The notes beneath the pieces were generated by a model. It ran no database searches. It worked only from the letters and a program-made list of their open reading frames with translations, and was not told where the DNA came from. A DNA stretch of 64,000 nucleotides, taken from contig DHRK01000064.1 of NCBI GenBank assembly GCA_002410325.1, forward strand, positions 14,062-78,061, written 5' to 3'. The position numbers were made by a program, and so were the translations under genes. The stretch comes from Syntrophomonas sp. UBA5314. GTDB lineage: Bacteria > Bacillota > Syntrophomonadia > Syntrophomonadales > Syntrophomonadaceae. Positions 34,135-43,373 of this stretch are shown piece by piece. The number at the start of each line of letters is the position of its first letter. The first letter of the stretch is position 1.

Positions 34135-35301
34135 ATGGCCATATTTCGCGACTATGAAAGCGGGGGGCGGGACCGCAGCGCTGAGGACCGGCGCCGCCAT
34201 CGCCAGCTGCTGGAGGAATCCATAAAGAAGAATATTGGCAGCATAATAGCCGAGGAGAGCATTATCGGCAAAAACCGGGATAAGATCATCAAGGTGCCGG
34301 TGAGGGGAATAAAGGAATACCAGTTTATCTATGGGAATAACCAGCCCGGAGTGGTGAGCGGCAAGGGCAATGAAAAGAGGGGGGATCGCTTTCCCCGGCC
34401 GGGGGGCAATGGAGCCGGGAACGGGAACGGGGCCGGAGATAGTGAAGGGGATGAATACTACGAAACCGAGATCACCCTGGAGGAACTGGTGCATTACCTA
34501 TTCGAGGAGCTGGAGCTGCCCTTCTGGGAGCGAAAGAAGTTTTCTTTTCTGGAGACCGAGCGCACCACCAAGCGGTGGGGCATTCAACTGAAGGGAATAC
34601 CGCCCCGCCTGCATAAAAAGAAATCGATGATGGAACGGGTAAAACGCAGAAAATCAATGGAGCGGGCCTGGCGGGAAATGGAGCTGGAGGAGGAAATAGG
34701 GCGGGTTCCCTTTCGGGAGGAGGACCTGCGCTACCACCGGACCAAGGAGGAACTCAAGCCTGAGTCCAACGCGGTAGTGATATGTATAATGGACAATTCA
34801 GGCTCCATGTACCTGAATAAAAAGTACCTGGCCCGCAGCTTTTTTTTCTTGCTTTACCAGTTTGTACGCTACCGCTACTCTACCGTTGACCTGGTTTTCA
34901 TCAATCATAGCACCACCGCCAAAGAGGTCAATGAAGAGGAATTCTTTCACCGGGGCGAATCGGGGGGTACCATGATCAGCAGCGGCTATGAGAAAGCCCT
35001 GGAGATCATATGGCAGCGCTACAATCCGGAGTTCTGGAATATCTATGCCTTTCACTGCAGCGACGGAGACAACTGGCCGGATGATATAAGAAAGACGGTT
35101 TTCAGAGCCATAGAGCTGTGTCAGGTCTGCAACCTGTTCGGCTACGGGGAGATCATTTCCTCCTGGACCTCGCCCCGCTCGATGATCGAGGAGTTCCGCA
35201 AGGCCATCGATTTCCCCAACTTCGTGTCGGTGGCCTTCGGCAGCAAGGAAGAAGTCTGGCCGGCCTTTAAACGCTTGCTGAGCCTGGCGGAAGGGGAGTG
35301 A
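34135..35301 (+). CDS. yhbH: YhbH/YeaH family protein (DUF444)
   Basis: 388 aa, close to the 392 aa of the Bacillus protein. It begins MAIFRDYESGGRDRSAEDRRRHRQ and carries the family block IKKNIGSIIAEESIIG, a Gly/Asn-rich linker, and a C-terminal VWA-like domain with IMDNSGSMYLNKKYLARSF (MIDAS) and GGTMISSGYEKAL. YhbH acts with PrkA and SpoVR during sporulation or starvation; the mechanism is unknown. ATG 34135 is six bases behind GAGGAGG. It is the first gene of a pair with spoVR. Confidence 0.93.
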   Translation: MAIFRDYESGGRDRSAEDRRRHRQLLEESIKKNIGSIIAEESIIGKNRDKIIKVPVRGIKEYQFIYGNNQPGVVSGKGNEKRGDRFPRPGGNGAGNGNGAGDSEGDEYYETEITLEELVHYLFEELELPFWERKKFSFLETERTTKRWGIQLKGIPPRLHKKKSMMERVKRRKSMERAWREMELEEEIGRVPFREEDLRYHRTKEELKPESNAVVICIMDNSGSMYLNKKYLARSFFFLLYQFVRYRYSTVDLVFINHSTTAKEVNEEEFFHRGESGGTMISSGYEKALEIIWQRYNPEFWNIYAFHCSDGDNWPDDIRKTVFRAIELCQVCNLFGYGEIISSWTSPRSMIEEFRKAIDFPNFVSVAFGSKEEVWPAFKRLLSLAEGE

Positions 35302-35306
35302 TGTGA

Positions 35307-36671
35307 TTGGCCGAATACTACCGTATTGAGGATCTGGAGCGCTACAACCGGCGGATCGAAGAACTGGTCCTGGAATTCGGATTGGACTGCTATCCCCAGG
35401 AGTTTGAACTGGTATCCTATGAAGACATGCTTTCCTACGAAGCCTATCTGGGGCTGCCCACCCGCTATCCGCATTGGAGTTTCGGCAAGGCCTATGAAAG
35501 AAAAAAGACCTTTTACCGCTATAATCTGACCGGGCTGCCCTATGAGATGGTTATAAACAGCAATCCCTGCCTGGCCTACCTGATGAAAGAAAATTCGCTG
35601 CTCTTGCAGGTTTTCACTATGGCGCACGTTTACGGGCATAATGACTTTTTCAAAAACAACCGCCATTTCAGCCGGGGGACCAGGGCGGACATGGCCATGG
35701 AAATGTTCAACACCCATGCCCGGCGCATACGGGAGTATGCCGCTGATCCCAGCATCGGAAGCCAGCGGGTGGAAAAAACCCTGGATGCAGCTCACACCCT
35801 GCGTTTTCAGACCTACCGCATAGCCGGCGAGAAGCACTTAAGCCGGGAGCAAATCAAGCGCCGGATTATCGAAAAGAGCTTCAAGCCGCCCGGGGATCAT
35901 CCGCTGCTGGAGGAGGAGCGGGCAAAGCCCGCCCTGCCTGATCTGGACGGCCCGGTGCTGGAGCCGGACGACGATATTTTGGGGTTTTTGAGCCGGGAGG
36001 GACGCTTGAGTGATTGGCAGCGGGACATCGTTCAAATGGTGCGGGAAGAAAGCCGGTATTTTCTGCCCCAGGTGGAAACCAAGACCATGAATGAAGGGTG
36101 GGCCAGCTACTGGCATTACAAGATCCTGCAGGCCCTGGAGCTGTCTCCCGCCCTGCACCTGGAATACCTGGAGCGCCACAACCAGGTGGTTTCCATGCGG
36201 GAAGGATTCTTAAATCCCTATTTCCTGGGCTTTAAAATATTTACCCGGATCGCGGAAGAAAACGGCCCGGACTCTATCTTTGAAGTACGGGAATTGGAAC
36301 GGGACGCCTCTTTCTTTATGCGCTACCTGGATAAGGAGCTCTGTGAAGAGCTGCATTTATTTCAATACTACCGAAGCGGACGCGAGTATGTGGTCAGCGA
36401 GGTGGCGGACGAGGAAGGATGGAAAAAGATCAGGCAGATTTTGACCGGGCAGGCGGGCATCAACGGCATCCCCAACATACGGGTGCAGAGCGTCGCCAGG
36501 AACGGTGAAGTGCTGCATCTTGCGCATGAGTGGGACGGACGGGAGCTGCAGCTCGATTACGCCCTGCCCGCCCTGCGGCAAACGGCCTATCTATGGGGGG
36601 GCAAAGTGCTTCTTCATACCAGGATCCGCGGCAACAATCAGGTTTTGGAGAGTGAGGGCAACTTGGGGTAG
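35307..36671 (+). CDS. spoVR: SpoVR family protein
   Basis: 454 aa, near the usual length (468 in Bacillus). Conserved motifs include SYEDMLSYEAYLGLPTRYPHWSFGK (split by normal variation), the histidines in VYGHNDFFKNNRHFS and the NEGWASYWHY block near residue 262, followed by NPYFLGFKIF. Needed for normal spore cortex in Bacillus; biochemical role unsettled. The start is TTG behind AAGGGGAG, five bases after the yhbH stop, so the pair is an operon. It converges on the nucleoside kinase gene. Confidence 0.94.
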   Translation: MAEYYRIEDLERYNRRIEELVLEFGLDCYPQEFELVSYEDMLSYEAYLGLPTRYPHWSFGKAYERKKTFYRYNLTGLPYEMVINSNPCLAYLMKENSLLLQVFTMAHVYGHNDFFKNNRHFSRGTRADMAMEMFNTHARRIREYAADPSIGSQRVEKTLDAAHTLRFQTYRIAGEKHLSREQIKRRIIEKSFKPPGDHPLLEEERAKPALPDLDGPVLEPDDDILGFLSREGRLSDWQRDIVQMVREESRYFLPQVETKTMNEGWASYWHYKILQALELSPALHLEYLERHNQVVSMREGFLNPYFLGFKIFTRIAEENGPDSIFEVRELERDASFFMRYLDKELCEELHLFQYYRSGREYVVSEVADEEGWKKIRQILTGQAGINGIPNIRVQSVARNGEVLHLAHEWDGRELQLDYALPALRQTAYLWGGKVLLHTRIRGNNQVLESEGNLG

Positions 36672-36697
36672 ACAGGGAACCGACCTGATTATCCGCT

Positions 36698-37330
36698 TTA
36701 TATGGCTCGGGAACGGGCTTCGCCGATCAATTGCAGCATATAATCGCGGTCTTCGGGCCGGTGTACGTAATCCAGCGCGTCTACCGGTATTACCAGCACT
36801 TCTGTGCCCAGATCATAGTCACGGTAATTTGTCTCATAAAAACGGTTGAGATTGTCCCAATATCCCCGCTCCACTTCCACTTCGTCGGGACGTCCCCGGC
36901 GGTGAATCCTGCGAATGGCCTCGTCGGTGCCAACCTTGAGATAGATCAGAAGCTTGGGGGGGACAACGTGTTCCAACATGGCTTCCAGGAGGTTGTTGTA
37001 GACCGCGTACTCTTCAGGCTTTAAATATTCGTATTCGAGATACATCCGGGCGAAGATCCGGTCGGAATAAATGGAGCGGTCCATAACCGCATGGCCTGTT
37101 TTCATGGCGTGGTAATACTGCTTAAAGCGATTGGTAAGGAAATTGGTTTGCATGGGAAAAGCCCATTTTTGCCGGTCATTAAAGAATTTATGCAAAAGAC
37201 GGTTTTCATCTTCAAACATTTCACTGAAGGGCTCCAGGCCGTACTCTTCACAAATAATCTTGACCAGACTGGATTTACCCACCCCGGTAACCCCATCGAC
37301 TACAATTTCAACCCGCTTTAATTCCTGCAC
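36698..37330 (-). CDS. Deoxynucleoside kinase family protein
   Basis: About 210 aa. Phosphorylates deoxyadenosine or deoxyguanosine in known relatives. P-loop is DGVTGVGKSS near the N-terminus, the DRS motif of the family is in MDRSIYSDRIFARMY, and the LID region is RRIHRRGRPDEVEVERGYW. I favour GTG 37330 (N-terminus MQELKRVEIVVDG) behind AAAGGGG; TTG 37357 would add nine residues and has no site. It is transcribed alone, convergent with spoVR. Substrate cannot be read from the sequence. Confidence 0.9.
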   Translation of the reverse strand: MQELKRVEIVVDGVTGVGKSSLVKIICEEYGLEPFSEMFEDENRLLHKFFNDRQKWAFPMQTNFLTNRFKQYYHAMKTGHAVMDRSIYSDRIFARMYLEYEYLKPEEYAVYNNLLEAMLEHVVPPKLLIYLKVGTDEAIRRIHRRGRPDEVEVERGYWDNLNRFYETNYRDYDLGTEVLVIPVDALDYVHRPEDRDYMLQLIGEARSRAI

Positions 37331-37380
37331 TGGGCGGACCCCTTTCCTTTTGCTCAATACTTATTTCGTTATTGAGCGGG

Positions 37381-37463
37381 CAATTCCTGCCTGCGAGGCG
37401 GTCGGGATCCGAGCCAGACCGGTTTGGGTCCGGAATGCCGTTTTGATCTCCAGGTAGGAATTG
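37381..37463. repeat. 83-base foldback element
   Basis: CAATTCCTGCCTG at 37381-37393 and CAGGTAGGAATTG at 37451-37463 pair over 12 of 13 positions. The interior contains further complementary tracts (GGATCCGAGCC with GGTTTGGGTCC). It is intergenic between two divergent genes and carries no ORF. Confidence 0.5.
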
Positions 37464-37579
37464 TATCGGTGTTCTAGAAACAGTATTATATAAGGGTGCC
37501 GTAGGCCTGTCTTTTATATGTAGGCCCTTAAAGGCACTTACGCGCAGCAGGGAGGCCCTGCAGGAAGGCCGGTGAATTG

Positions 37580-38014
37580 ATGAGTATAGGCCTGGCAGTA
37601 CTTGCCGGACTGCTTTTGCTTCTATATTCTATATATTTTTACCATATAATGAAGGGGCATCCGCAGGGGTTTGAACTTGAATTGATCAGGGCCCTGGCGG
37701 AATGGATGATAAACCGGGGGCCGGCCAGCCGCTGGCAGTTGTGGATGCTCTATTTGTGCTCGCTCATCCTGGAAGTATTTTATTTTTCATTGGTCTTTTA
37801 TTTGCTGAACAATGCCGTAATAAAGATGTTCACCATTTTTCTGGTCAGTTTTGAAGTCCTGCATCTGGGCTTGGTGGGGGTCAATCTGTCCCGCTTTTTT
37901 GGGGGCAGCATACCGCTTAAAAACCTCTTAAACTGGCCTATGGAAAGATCCAGCGCGGTATTATTTTTTACCCATACCCTGCTGGTTGTAATCAATATTA
38001 TCTATTTACACTAA
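37580..38014 (+). CDS. Small integral membrane protein of unknown function
   Basis: 144 aa with four predicted helices: residues ~4-24, 51-75, 78-103 and 125-143. The short loop after helix 1 contains HPQGFELELIRALAEWMINRG, and a Gly-Gly-Ser turn precedes the last helix. ATG 37580 follows GGTGA; TTG 37577 precedes it directly. The gene lies 31 bases ahead of the DUF815 ATPase and may be co-transcribed with it. No family recognised. Confidence 0.75.
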   Translation: MSIGLAVLAGLLLLLYSIYFYHIMKGHPQGFELELIRALAEWMINRGPASRWQLWMLYLCSLILEVFYFSLVFYLLNNAVIKMFTIFLVSFEVLHLGLVGVNLSRFFGGSIPLKNLLNWPMERSSAVLFFTHTLLVVINIIYLH

Positions 38015-38045
38015 ACCTTTTCATTGCTTTAGGAGGGGACTGGCT

Positions 38046-39296
38046 TTGATTAATGAACTGCCTTGGGCTTTAGCGGGTTTGAGTATTTATCAATCATTGA
38101 CCCGGGATCCGGTGCTGCAATGCCTGGAAGAAGTGGCCTTATCTGGAGAAGACGGTAAAAGTAAGCGGGCGGCGGCCGCCGCTTGGAGCCGGATGTCCTT
38201 TATCCTCTGGCAGCAGAGGCTTTCTTTCCAGCAGTATTTAACGCGCGGGATCCTTCAAGATGATAATCCGTTTAGCCGCTGCTGCGAACAAAAAGGATAC
38301 GAGGGTTTGGATGACAGCTTGAAGATGGCCGTTCAAAGAGACTTGAGGCTGCTGCAGAAGATCTTCAACCTGGATCTCGAAAAGGAGGCCGGGTTGACGG
38401 GGGCCAATACCCATTGGCCGCAATCTGAGCTTAAGACCGGAGAATACGCTGTATTTCAGGCGATGAGCGGGAAAGCCGATTGGGCGGACCTGGTCGTCGT
38501 CCTGGCCGAACACTATTTTCGGTATTCCCGAGGCCTTCTGGCCAGGTACAGCGCCCTGCGCTGGAGTCCCGAGGATGGCCTTATAGGCATCGAGCAGGCC
38601 GACCCGGTATCCCTTGACGATTTGGTAGGATACCAGGCCCAGAAGACGCAGGTCTGTGAAAACACCGAAAAGCTGCTGGATTCCTATCCGGCCAACCACG
38701 TCCTGCTCTACGGCCCGCGGGGAACTGGAAAATCCAGCTTGATCAAGGCCCTCCTGCAAGAATACAAAGAACGGGGCTTGCACGTGGTGGAGCTTAACCG
38801 TGACGACCTATGGAGCCTGGGCCGCCTGGTAGAGGAGCTGCAGGATTATGCGGTTCCCTGTATCATCTTCATCGACGATCTTTCCTTTGAGGAATCGGAG
38901 ACCCAGTACAAGGGCTTTAAAGCTATTTTGGAAGGGAGTTTGCAGGCCCGCCCCGCCCACGTCCTGATCTACGCCACTTCCAACCGCCGCCACCTTATCA
39001 GGGAATATTTTTCCGACCGGGAGGGCCCGGGCAATGAAATCCACCTGCAGGAAACCCTGCAGGAAAAGCTCTCCCTGGCCGATCGCTTTGGTTTGACGAT
39101 CAGTTTTCCTCCCGTCGGGCAGGAGCTATACCTGGAAATGGTAGAAAAGATGGCCGCTGAACAAGGACTGACCATAGATCCGGAACTGCTGCGGGAGCGC
39201 GCCCTGGCCTGGGAAAGAAGACGGCACGGCCCTTCGGGGCGGTCCGCCCGCCAGTTTGTCGACTCCCTGGAAAAGGAGTACTATAGAAAACGCTGA
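38046..39296 (+). CDS. DUF815-family AAA+ ATPase
   Basis: 416-aa ATPase. The first 190 residues are a helical family-specific region; then LDDLVGYQAQKTQVCENTE, Walker A YGPRGTGKSS near 222, Walker B IIFIDDLSFEE near 275, and a sensor YATSNRRHLI near 312. The C-terminal lid includes LADRFGLTISFPPVGQ and RHGPSGRSARQF. TTG start behind AGGAGGGG. Role of the family is unknown; it is widespread in Firmicutes and Proteobacteria. It is followed 200 bases later by the gerA operon. Confidence 0.92.
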   Translation: MINELPWALAGLSIYQSLTRDPVLQCLEEVALSGEDGKSKRAAAAAWSRMSFILWQQRLSFQQYLTRGILQDDNPFSRCCEQKGYEGLDDSLKMAVQRDLRLLQKIFNLDLEKEAGLTGANTHWPQSELKTGEYAVFQAMSGKADWADLVVVLAEHYFRYSRGLLARYSALRWSPEDGLIGIEQADPVSLDDLVGYQAQKTQVCENTEKLLDSYPANHVLLYGPRGTGKSSLIKALLQEYKERGLHVVELNRDDLWSLGRLVEELQDYAVPCIIFIDDLSFEESETQYKGFKAILEGSLQARPAHVLIYATSNRRHLIREYFSDREGPGNEIHLQETLQEKLSLADRFGLTISFPPVGQELYLEMVEKMAAEQGLTIDPELLRERALAWERRRHGPSGRSARQFVDSLEKEYYRKR

Positions 39297-39494
39297 CCCA
39301 TGGAAGCCGTCGCCATGACGGTCTATAAAACACAAGCGGAGCTGCCCTACCAGGGTTCAGCTTCGCTTTTTAACTTTTACGGATGGCTTTGGGAATCCAG
39401 CATCTTCTGGCCGGTTGCTGGCAGTTTGACCTGCATCCCGTATAGCTTTGGAAAGGCGGGGAAAAATAGACTATTACTGCAGGGAGAGACAATA

Positions 39495-41066
39495 ATGCGC
39501 ATTATACCAAGAAAACCGGTATCTCCGCCAAATCAAACCCAGTCTAAAAGCGGGGGGCTGCCTGAAGACCCCATGCCGCTCAAATTGAATGATAAAAATA
39601 AACTCCTGGCTCCTTACCTGGACAAGAACGAAGACATCAATAAAAAGGATTTTCTTCTGGGCCTGGAGCTTAAGATTCCAGCCCGGTCGGTATATTTAAA
39701 TCAAGTAGTTGATAAAGACGCTTTTCAGCGTCATGTGTTGGAGCCCTTGATGAAATACCCCCTGACGGTTCAAGAGGGGCTTCCACCGGCATTAATCAAT
39801 ATGCTGGTCAATTCCGGACCCAGCGTAAGCCAGGTTCAAACCGCTTCAACCTTGAAGGAGATCATCCATCATATCTTCGACGGTTTACTGGTGGTGTTCC
39901 TGGACGGCTACCAGGAGGCCCTGGTGATCGACATTCACGGGGGAGAATTCCGGACGGTGGATGAACCGCCCGGGGAGCGTACTACCCGCGGACCCCGGGA
40001 AGGCTTTATAGAAAACCTGGATATCAATATTTCCATGATTCGGAGGCGGCTGCGTGATCCCAAACTAGTAGTAAAAAAAACTATCGTCGGAAGGCGCACG
40101 CGAACTCCGGTAGCCTACCTGTACATTGAGGACATAGCCTCTCCAGAAGTGGTCGAAAACCTGCGCCAGCGAATTGACGCCATAGATGTCGATGGAATCG
40201 TAGCTGCAGGATATTTAGAACAATACCTGGAAAAATCCCCCTGGTCACTTTTCCCCCAAATTTTCAGCAGTGAAAGACCCGACCGGCTGGTGGCTAAATT
40301 AATGGAAGGCCGGGTAGTAGTAATAACTCATGGCACTCCATTGGCCTTTAGCGTTCCTACTCTGGCCCTGGAATTTTTTCAGGCTTCGGAAGATTATTAT
40401 GAACGGACGGTTTACGGATCCATAACCCGTTTTACGCGGTTTTTAGCATTTTTCCTGGCTGTATCGCTTCCTTCCATATATTTATCCTTGTTCAGTTTTC
40501 ATCCCGAGCTGGTGCCTTTCAAACTGCTGCTGCCGGTGGCTCAAGCCCGGTCCCAGGTGCCCTTCCCGGTTTTGATCGAAGTTCTGATTCAAGAGTTTAT
40601 AATACAGTTAACTATTGAGTCGGGTTTACGATTGCCCGGAGCCATCGGTCAGACGGTGGGAGTGGTGGCTGGTATCATCCTGGGGCAGGCTGCCATAGCC
40701 GCCAACCTGGCCAGCCCGGCGGTAATTATCGTTATTTCAGTTACAACTATAGCTACCTTCGTTATGCCCTCCAGCGGCATGCTGCTGGCCTCACGCATCT
40801 TGAGACTGCCTTTAATCCTTGCCAGTGGAGCATTTGGCATTTACGGTTTTTCTTTAGCCTGGTTGTTTATAGTGATCCATGTCTGTTCCCTGGAAGACTT
40901 CCAGACTCCCTATTACGCCCCCTTTGCTCCTCTACGCTGGCAGGATCTAAAAGATGCGGCGGTTCGGGTTCCCCTCTGGATGATGAATAAACGGCCCGTT
41001 TCGCTTCCGGTGTCCAATTTAACCAGGGAAGTAAAAAGCGAAGATTATGGGCGGAATGATCAATGA
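39495..41066 (+). CDS. gerAA: Spore germinant receptor subunit A
   Basis: 523-aa A subunit of a nutrient germinant receptor in the spore inner membrane. A hydrophilic N-terminal domain includes LVVFLDGYQEALVIDIHG and the family block EPPGERTTRGPREGFIENLDINISMIRRRLRDP (split across natural variation). Five or so helices follow from about residue 310 (RFLAFFLAVSLPSIYLSLFSF onward) with the conserved LRLPGAIGQTVGVVAGIILG. ATG 39495 follows AGGGAGAG; the longer in-frame start at 39300 is not supported. It overlaps gerAB by ATGA, so A-B-C form an operon. Confidence 0.94.
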   Translation: MRIIPRKPVSPPNQTQSKSGGLPEDPMPLKLNDKNKLLAPYLDKNEDINKKDFLLGLELKIPARSVYLNQVVDKDAFQRHVLEPLMKYPLTVQEGLPPALINMLVNSGPSVSQVQTASTLKEIIHHIFDGLLVVFLDGYQEALVIDIHGGEFRTVDEPPGERTTRGPREGFIENLDINISMIRRRLRDPKLVVKKTIVGRRTRTPVAYLYIEDIASPEVVENLRQRIDAIDVDGIVAAGYLEQYLEKSPWSLFPQIFSSERPDRLVAKLMEGRVVVITHGTPLAFSVPTLALEFFQASEDYYERTVYGSITRFTRFLAFFLAVSLPSIYLSLFSFHPELVPFKLLLPVAQARSQVPFPVLIEVLIQEFIIQLTIESGLRLPGAIGQTVGVVAGIILGQAAIAANLASPAVIIVISVTTIATFVMPSSGMLLASRILRLPLILASGAFGIYGFSLAWLFIVIHVCSLEDFQTPYYAPFAPLRWQDLKDAAVRVPLWMMNKRPVSLPVSNLTREVKSEDYGRNDQ

Positions 41067-42157
41067 GCGGTTTGCACCATATTAACGGACGCCAGCTGAT
41101 GTTTATCATAACCGGGGGGCAGGTGGGCACAGCCATGCTGGCCTTACCTGCTATCTTAAGCAGGGAAGCCGGACAACACGCATGGATATGCGTCCTGCTG
41201 GGGGCTATCGTACCGATCCTGAATGTAATCATCATTGAAAAACTGGGCAGCCGTCATTTGGGATTGAACGTTGTTCAGCTGTTCCAGGCTCTACTGGGCA
41301 GGGTGCTGGGGTACGCAATGATAATAGTGTTTATTATATATCTGGCCTTGTCGGCAATATATTTCATAGACGCCTTTGCCCGCTTGATCCAGCTGTTCAT
41401 GCTGCCCAGAACCCCTTTTTGGATAACTGTGCTACTGGCCATGGTTTGTATTGTCTATGCGGGAAGCAAAGGGGGACAGGTGGTGGGGAGAATTAATGAA
41501 ACCCTGTTTTTTGGCCTGGTCTTGAGCCTAATAGCCATAGTAATCCCCGCCCTGTATCATCACGATCCGACCAACCTGTTGCCGTTAGGGGAACTGGATG
41601 CCAGGGAATTGCTTCGAGGGATATTCTACAGCATATTTGCCTTTGCCGGAACCGAGATCTTGCTGGTCCTATATTCTCAAGTGGATAAACCCGAGCAGGT
41701 TAAGAGCGCGGCGCTTAAGGGAGTGGGACTTTCAACCGCCGCCTATCTTATCGTAACCATCTGCTGTTTGCTGGTATTTGGAGCCGAGCGTATGGTCCGC
41801 TATAGCTGGCCGGGGGTCACTATTTTAAAGATAGCCCAGGTGCCGGTTTTAGAAAGGCTGGAATTTTATTTCCTGGCCATATGGGTCGGAATCGTTTTGC
41901 GGCGGATAATTAATGTTATTTTCTCAGCGGCATTGGCCATCGCTCAGCTCTTTAAGGCCGAGGATAAGATTGCAAGTATAATGCTGTTGATAGGTGCAGC
42001 TATCTTTAGCGGTTCATTTATTTCACCCACGGTAATGCAGTATGATGTATTATTGGAATATTTTTCTATCGTTTATCTATTAATCGGTATGCTGCTCCCC
42101 TTGCTGCTCCTTTTAATCAGTTGGTTTCGGAAAGAGGTGTTTGACGTCGGTGCATAA
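41063..42157 (+). CDS. gerAB: Spore germinant receptor subunit B
   Basis: 364-aa membrane protein of the APC-like spore permease family with about ten helices. It opens with HHINGRQLMFIITGGQVGTAML, the conserved first helix, and contains FAGTEILLVLYSQVDKPEQ. B subunits are thought to hold the germinant-binding pocket. ATG 41063 overlaps gerAA; the end overlaps gerAC by about 17 bases. Germinant specificity cannot be inferred. Confidence 0.94.
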   Translation: MSGLHHINGRQLMFIITGGQVGTAMLALPAILSREAGQHAWICVLLGAIVPILNVIIIEKLGSRHLGLNVVQLFQALLGRVLGYAMIIVFIIYLALSAIYFIDAFARLIQLFMLPRTPFWITVLLAMVCIVYAGSKGGQVVGRINETLFFGLVLSLIAIVIPALYHHDPTNLLPLGELDARELLRGIFYSIFAFAGTEILLVLYSQVDKPEQVKSAALKGVGLSTAAYLIVTICCLLVFGAERMVRYSWPGVTILKIAQVPVLERLEFYFLAIWVGIVLRRIINVIFSAALAIAQLFKAEDKIASIMLLIGAAIFSGSFISPTVMQYDVLLEYFSIVYLLIGMLLPLLLLLISWFRKEVFDVGA

Positions 42158-43280
42158 GAAGCTGTGGGTTGTTTTATTAATGTTTGCCTGCTTCAACCTG
42201 GCGGGCTGTTGGGACAGCAAAGATGTTGAAAGTCTGGCCTTTCCCATTGCTGCTGCCTATGATGTTCATCAAGACGATCCCGGAGGTATGAACCAGTTAA
42301 ATCAGGGTCCACTCGAACAACCGGAGGTTGATGTAACGGTAATTTTTCCCAACCTTAAGGCGACTGCCCGGGACCCTGTTACGGTAGAAACCATACCGGC
42401 TCCAACCGTGGGATACGCCCGGGAAAAGCGATCCTATACCTCCTCCGAGCTCTATGTTACCGGTTTTAACAAGGTGATCCTAACCGGCGAGGACCTGGCC
42501 CGGCAGGGCTTGAACAAGCCTTTTGAGTCCCTGTACCGTTTCCCGGAAGTCTCAACCAACATGCTGTTGGCCGTAGTGGAGGGCCGGGGTGAGGATATTT
42601 TAAAAGAACCCAATGAAAACACTGACAATATGGCTACCTATCTCTATGCGCTTTTACGTGAACCAAAGGCGCACAGCATACCGGCGACTACTCTGCACGA
42701 GTTTGACATGTCCCAGGCTGCGGGGCGCAATCCGGTGGTGCCGGTAATCAAAGCCGGGGGAGTAAATCAGGTCGTCCTGACGGGAATTGCGATATTTAAA
42801 AAGGATCGTTTGGTGACCAAGCTGAATTTGCACCAAACCCGCTATCTGGCATTTTTACGGGGCATAAGTACTCAGGTCTATATACCTTTTATTCTGGAGG
42901 ACGAAAATGCCCAGGGAGCCGCCCTATTTGATAACGAGCGTAAGGTGACGGTAGAAAGGCAAGGTGACCGGTTTACTTTTAAGGTGCAGGTGATCTTGAA
43001 AGGGGTGATTACCGAACACCCTTCGGAGCAGCCGGTGGATACGGCCCGGGTAAAAATGATCGAAGATTATATTGCCGGTCAGGTCGAAAGCAACTGCCGG
43101 GATATGATAAAGACCATGCAGAACGAATGGAAAGTTGATTGTATCGATATTAACAAATATGCCTTATCCAAATGGCGGCGGGAGCTTAAAGACCGGGTAG
43201 ATGATGAACAGTTTATTCAAAACGCGGAAATTCAAGTTGAAACTAAAGTTAAAATCTACAGCTCAGGCGAAGTCCGTTAG
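42141..43280 (+). CDS. gerAC: Spore germinant receptor subunit C (lipoprotein)
   Basis: 379-aa Ger(x)C protein. A signal ending in FNLAGC gives a textbook lipobox, followed by WDSKDVESLAFPIAAAYD, the W-D-x-x-D/E-x-E start of all GerC proteins. The rest shows three-domain GerC structure with ETIPAPTVGYAREKRS and a C-terminal lysine-rich end. TTG 42141 and GTG 42150 are both feasible starts near AGAGGTG. It closes the gerA operon; a hairpin at 43294-43349 follows. Confidence 0.93.
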   Translation: MTSVHKKLWVVLLMFACFNLAGCWDSKDVESLAFPIAAAYDVHQDDPGGMNQLNQGPLEQPEVDVTVIFPNLKATARDPVTVETIPAPTVGYAREKRSYTSSELYVTGFNKVILTGEDLARQGLNKPFESLYRFPEVSTNMLLAVVEGRGEDILKEPNENTDNMATYLYALLREPKAHSIPATTLHEFDMSQAAGRNPVVPVIKAGGVNQVVLTGIAIFKKDRLVTKLNLHQTRYLAFLRGISTQVYIPFILEDENAQGAALFDNERKVTVERQGDRFTFKVQVILKGVITEHPSEQPVDTARVKMIEDYIAGQVESNCRDMIKTMQNEWKVDCIDINKYALSKWRRELKDRVDDEQFIQNAEIQVETKVKIYSSGEVR

Positions 43281-43293
43281 AAGAAAATAAATG

Positions 43294-43349
43294 AGAGGTG
43301 TAGGGACTGGCCACCTGTATGGCAGTATAGCCAATATCCCCACGCCTCT
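43294..43349. terminator. Long hairpin between convergent genes
   Basis: AGAGGTGTAGGGA at 43294-43306 pairs with TCCCCACGCCTCT at 43337-43349 in 11 of 13 positions. It sits between gerAC and the convergent DUF4912-like gene and probably ends both transcripts; it lacks a long T-run. Confidence 0.5.
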
Positions 43350-43373
43350 TAAGAAATCGTAAGGCATAAATAA

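Noticed and set aside
39300..39494. N-terminal extension of gerAA
   Set aside because: Not typical of GerA proteins; ATG 39495 has a good binding site.
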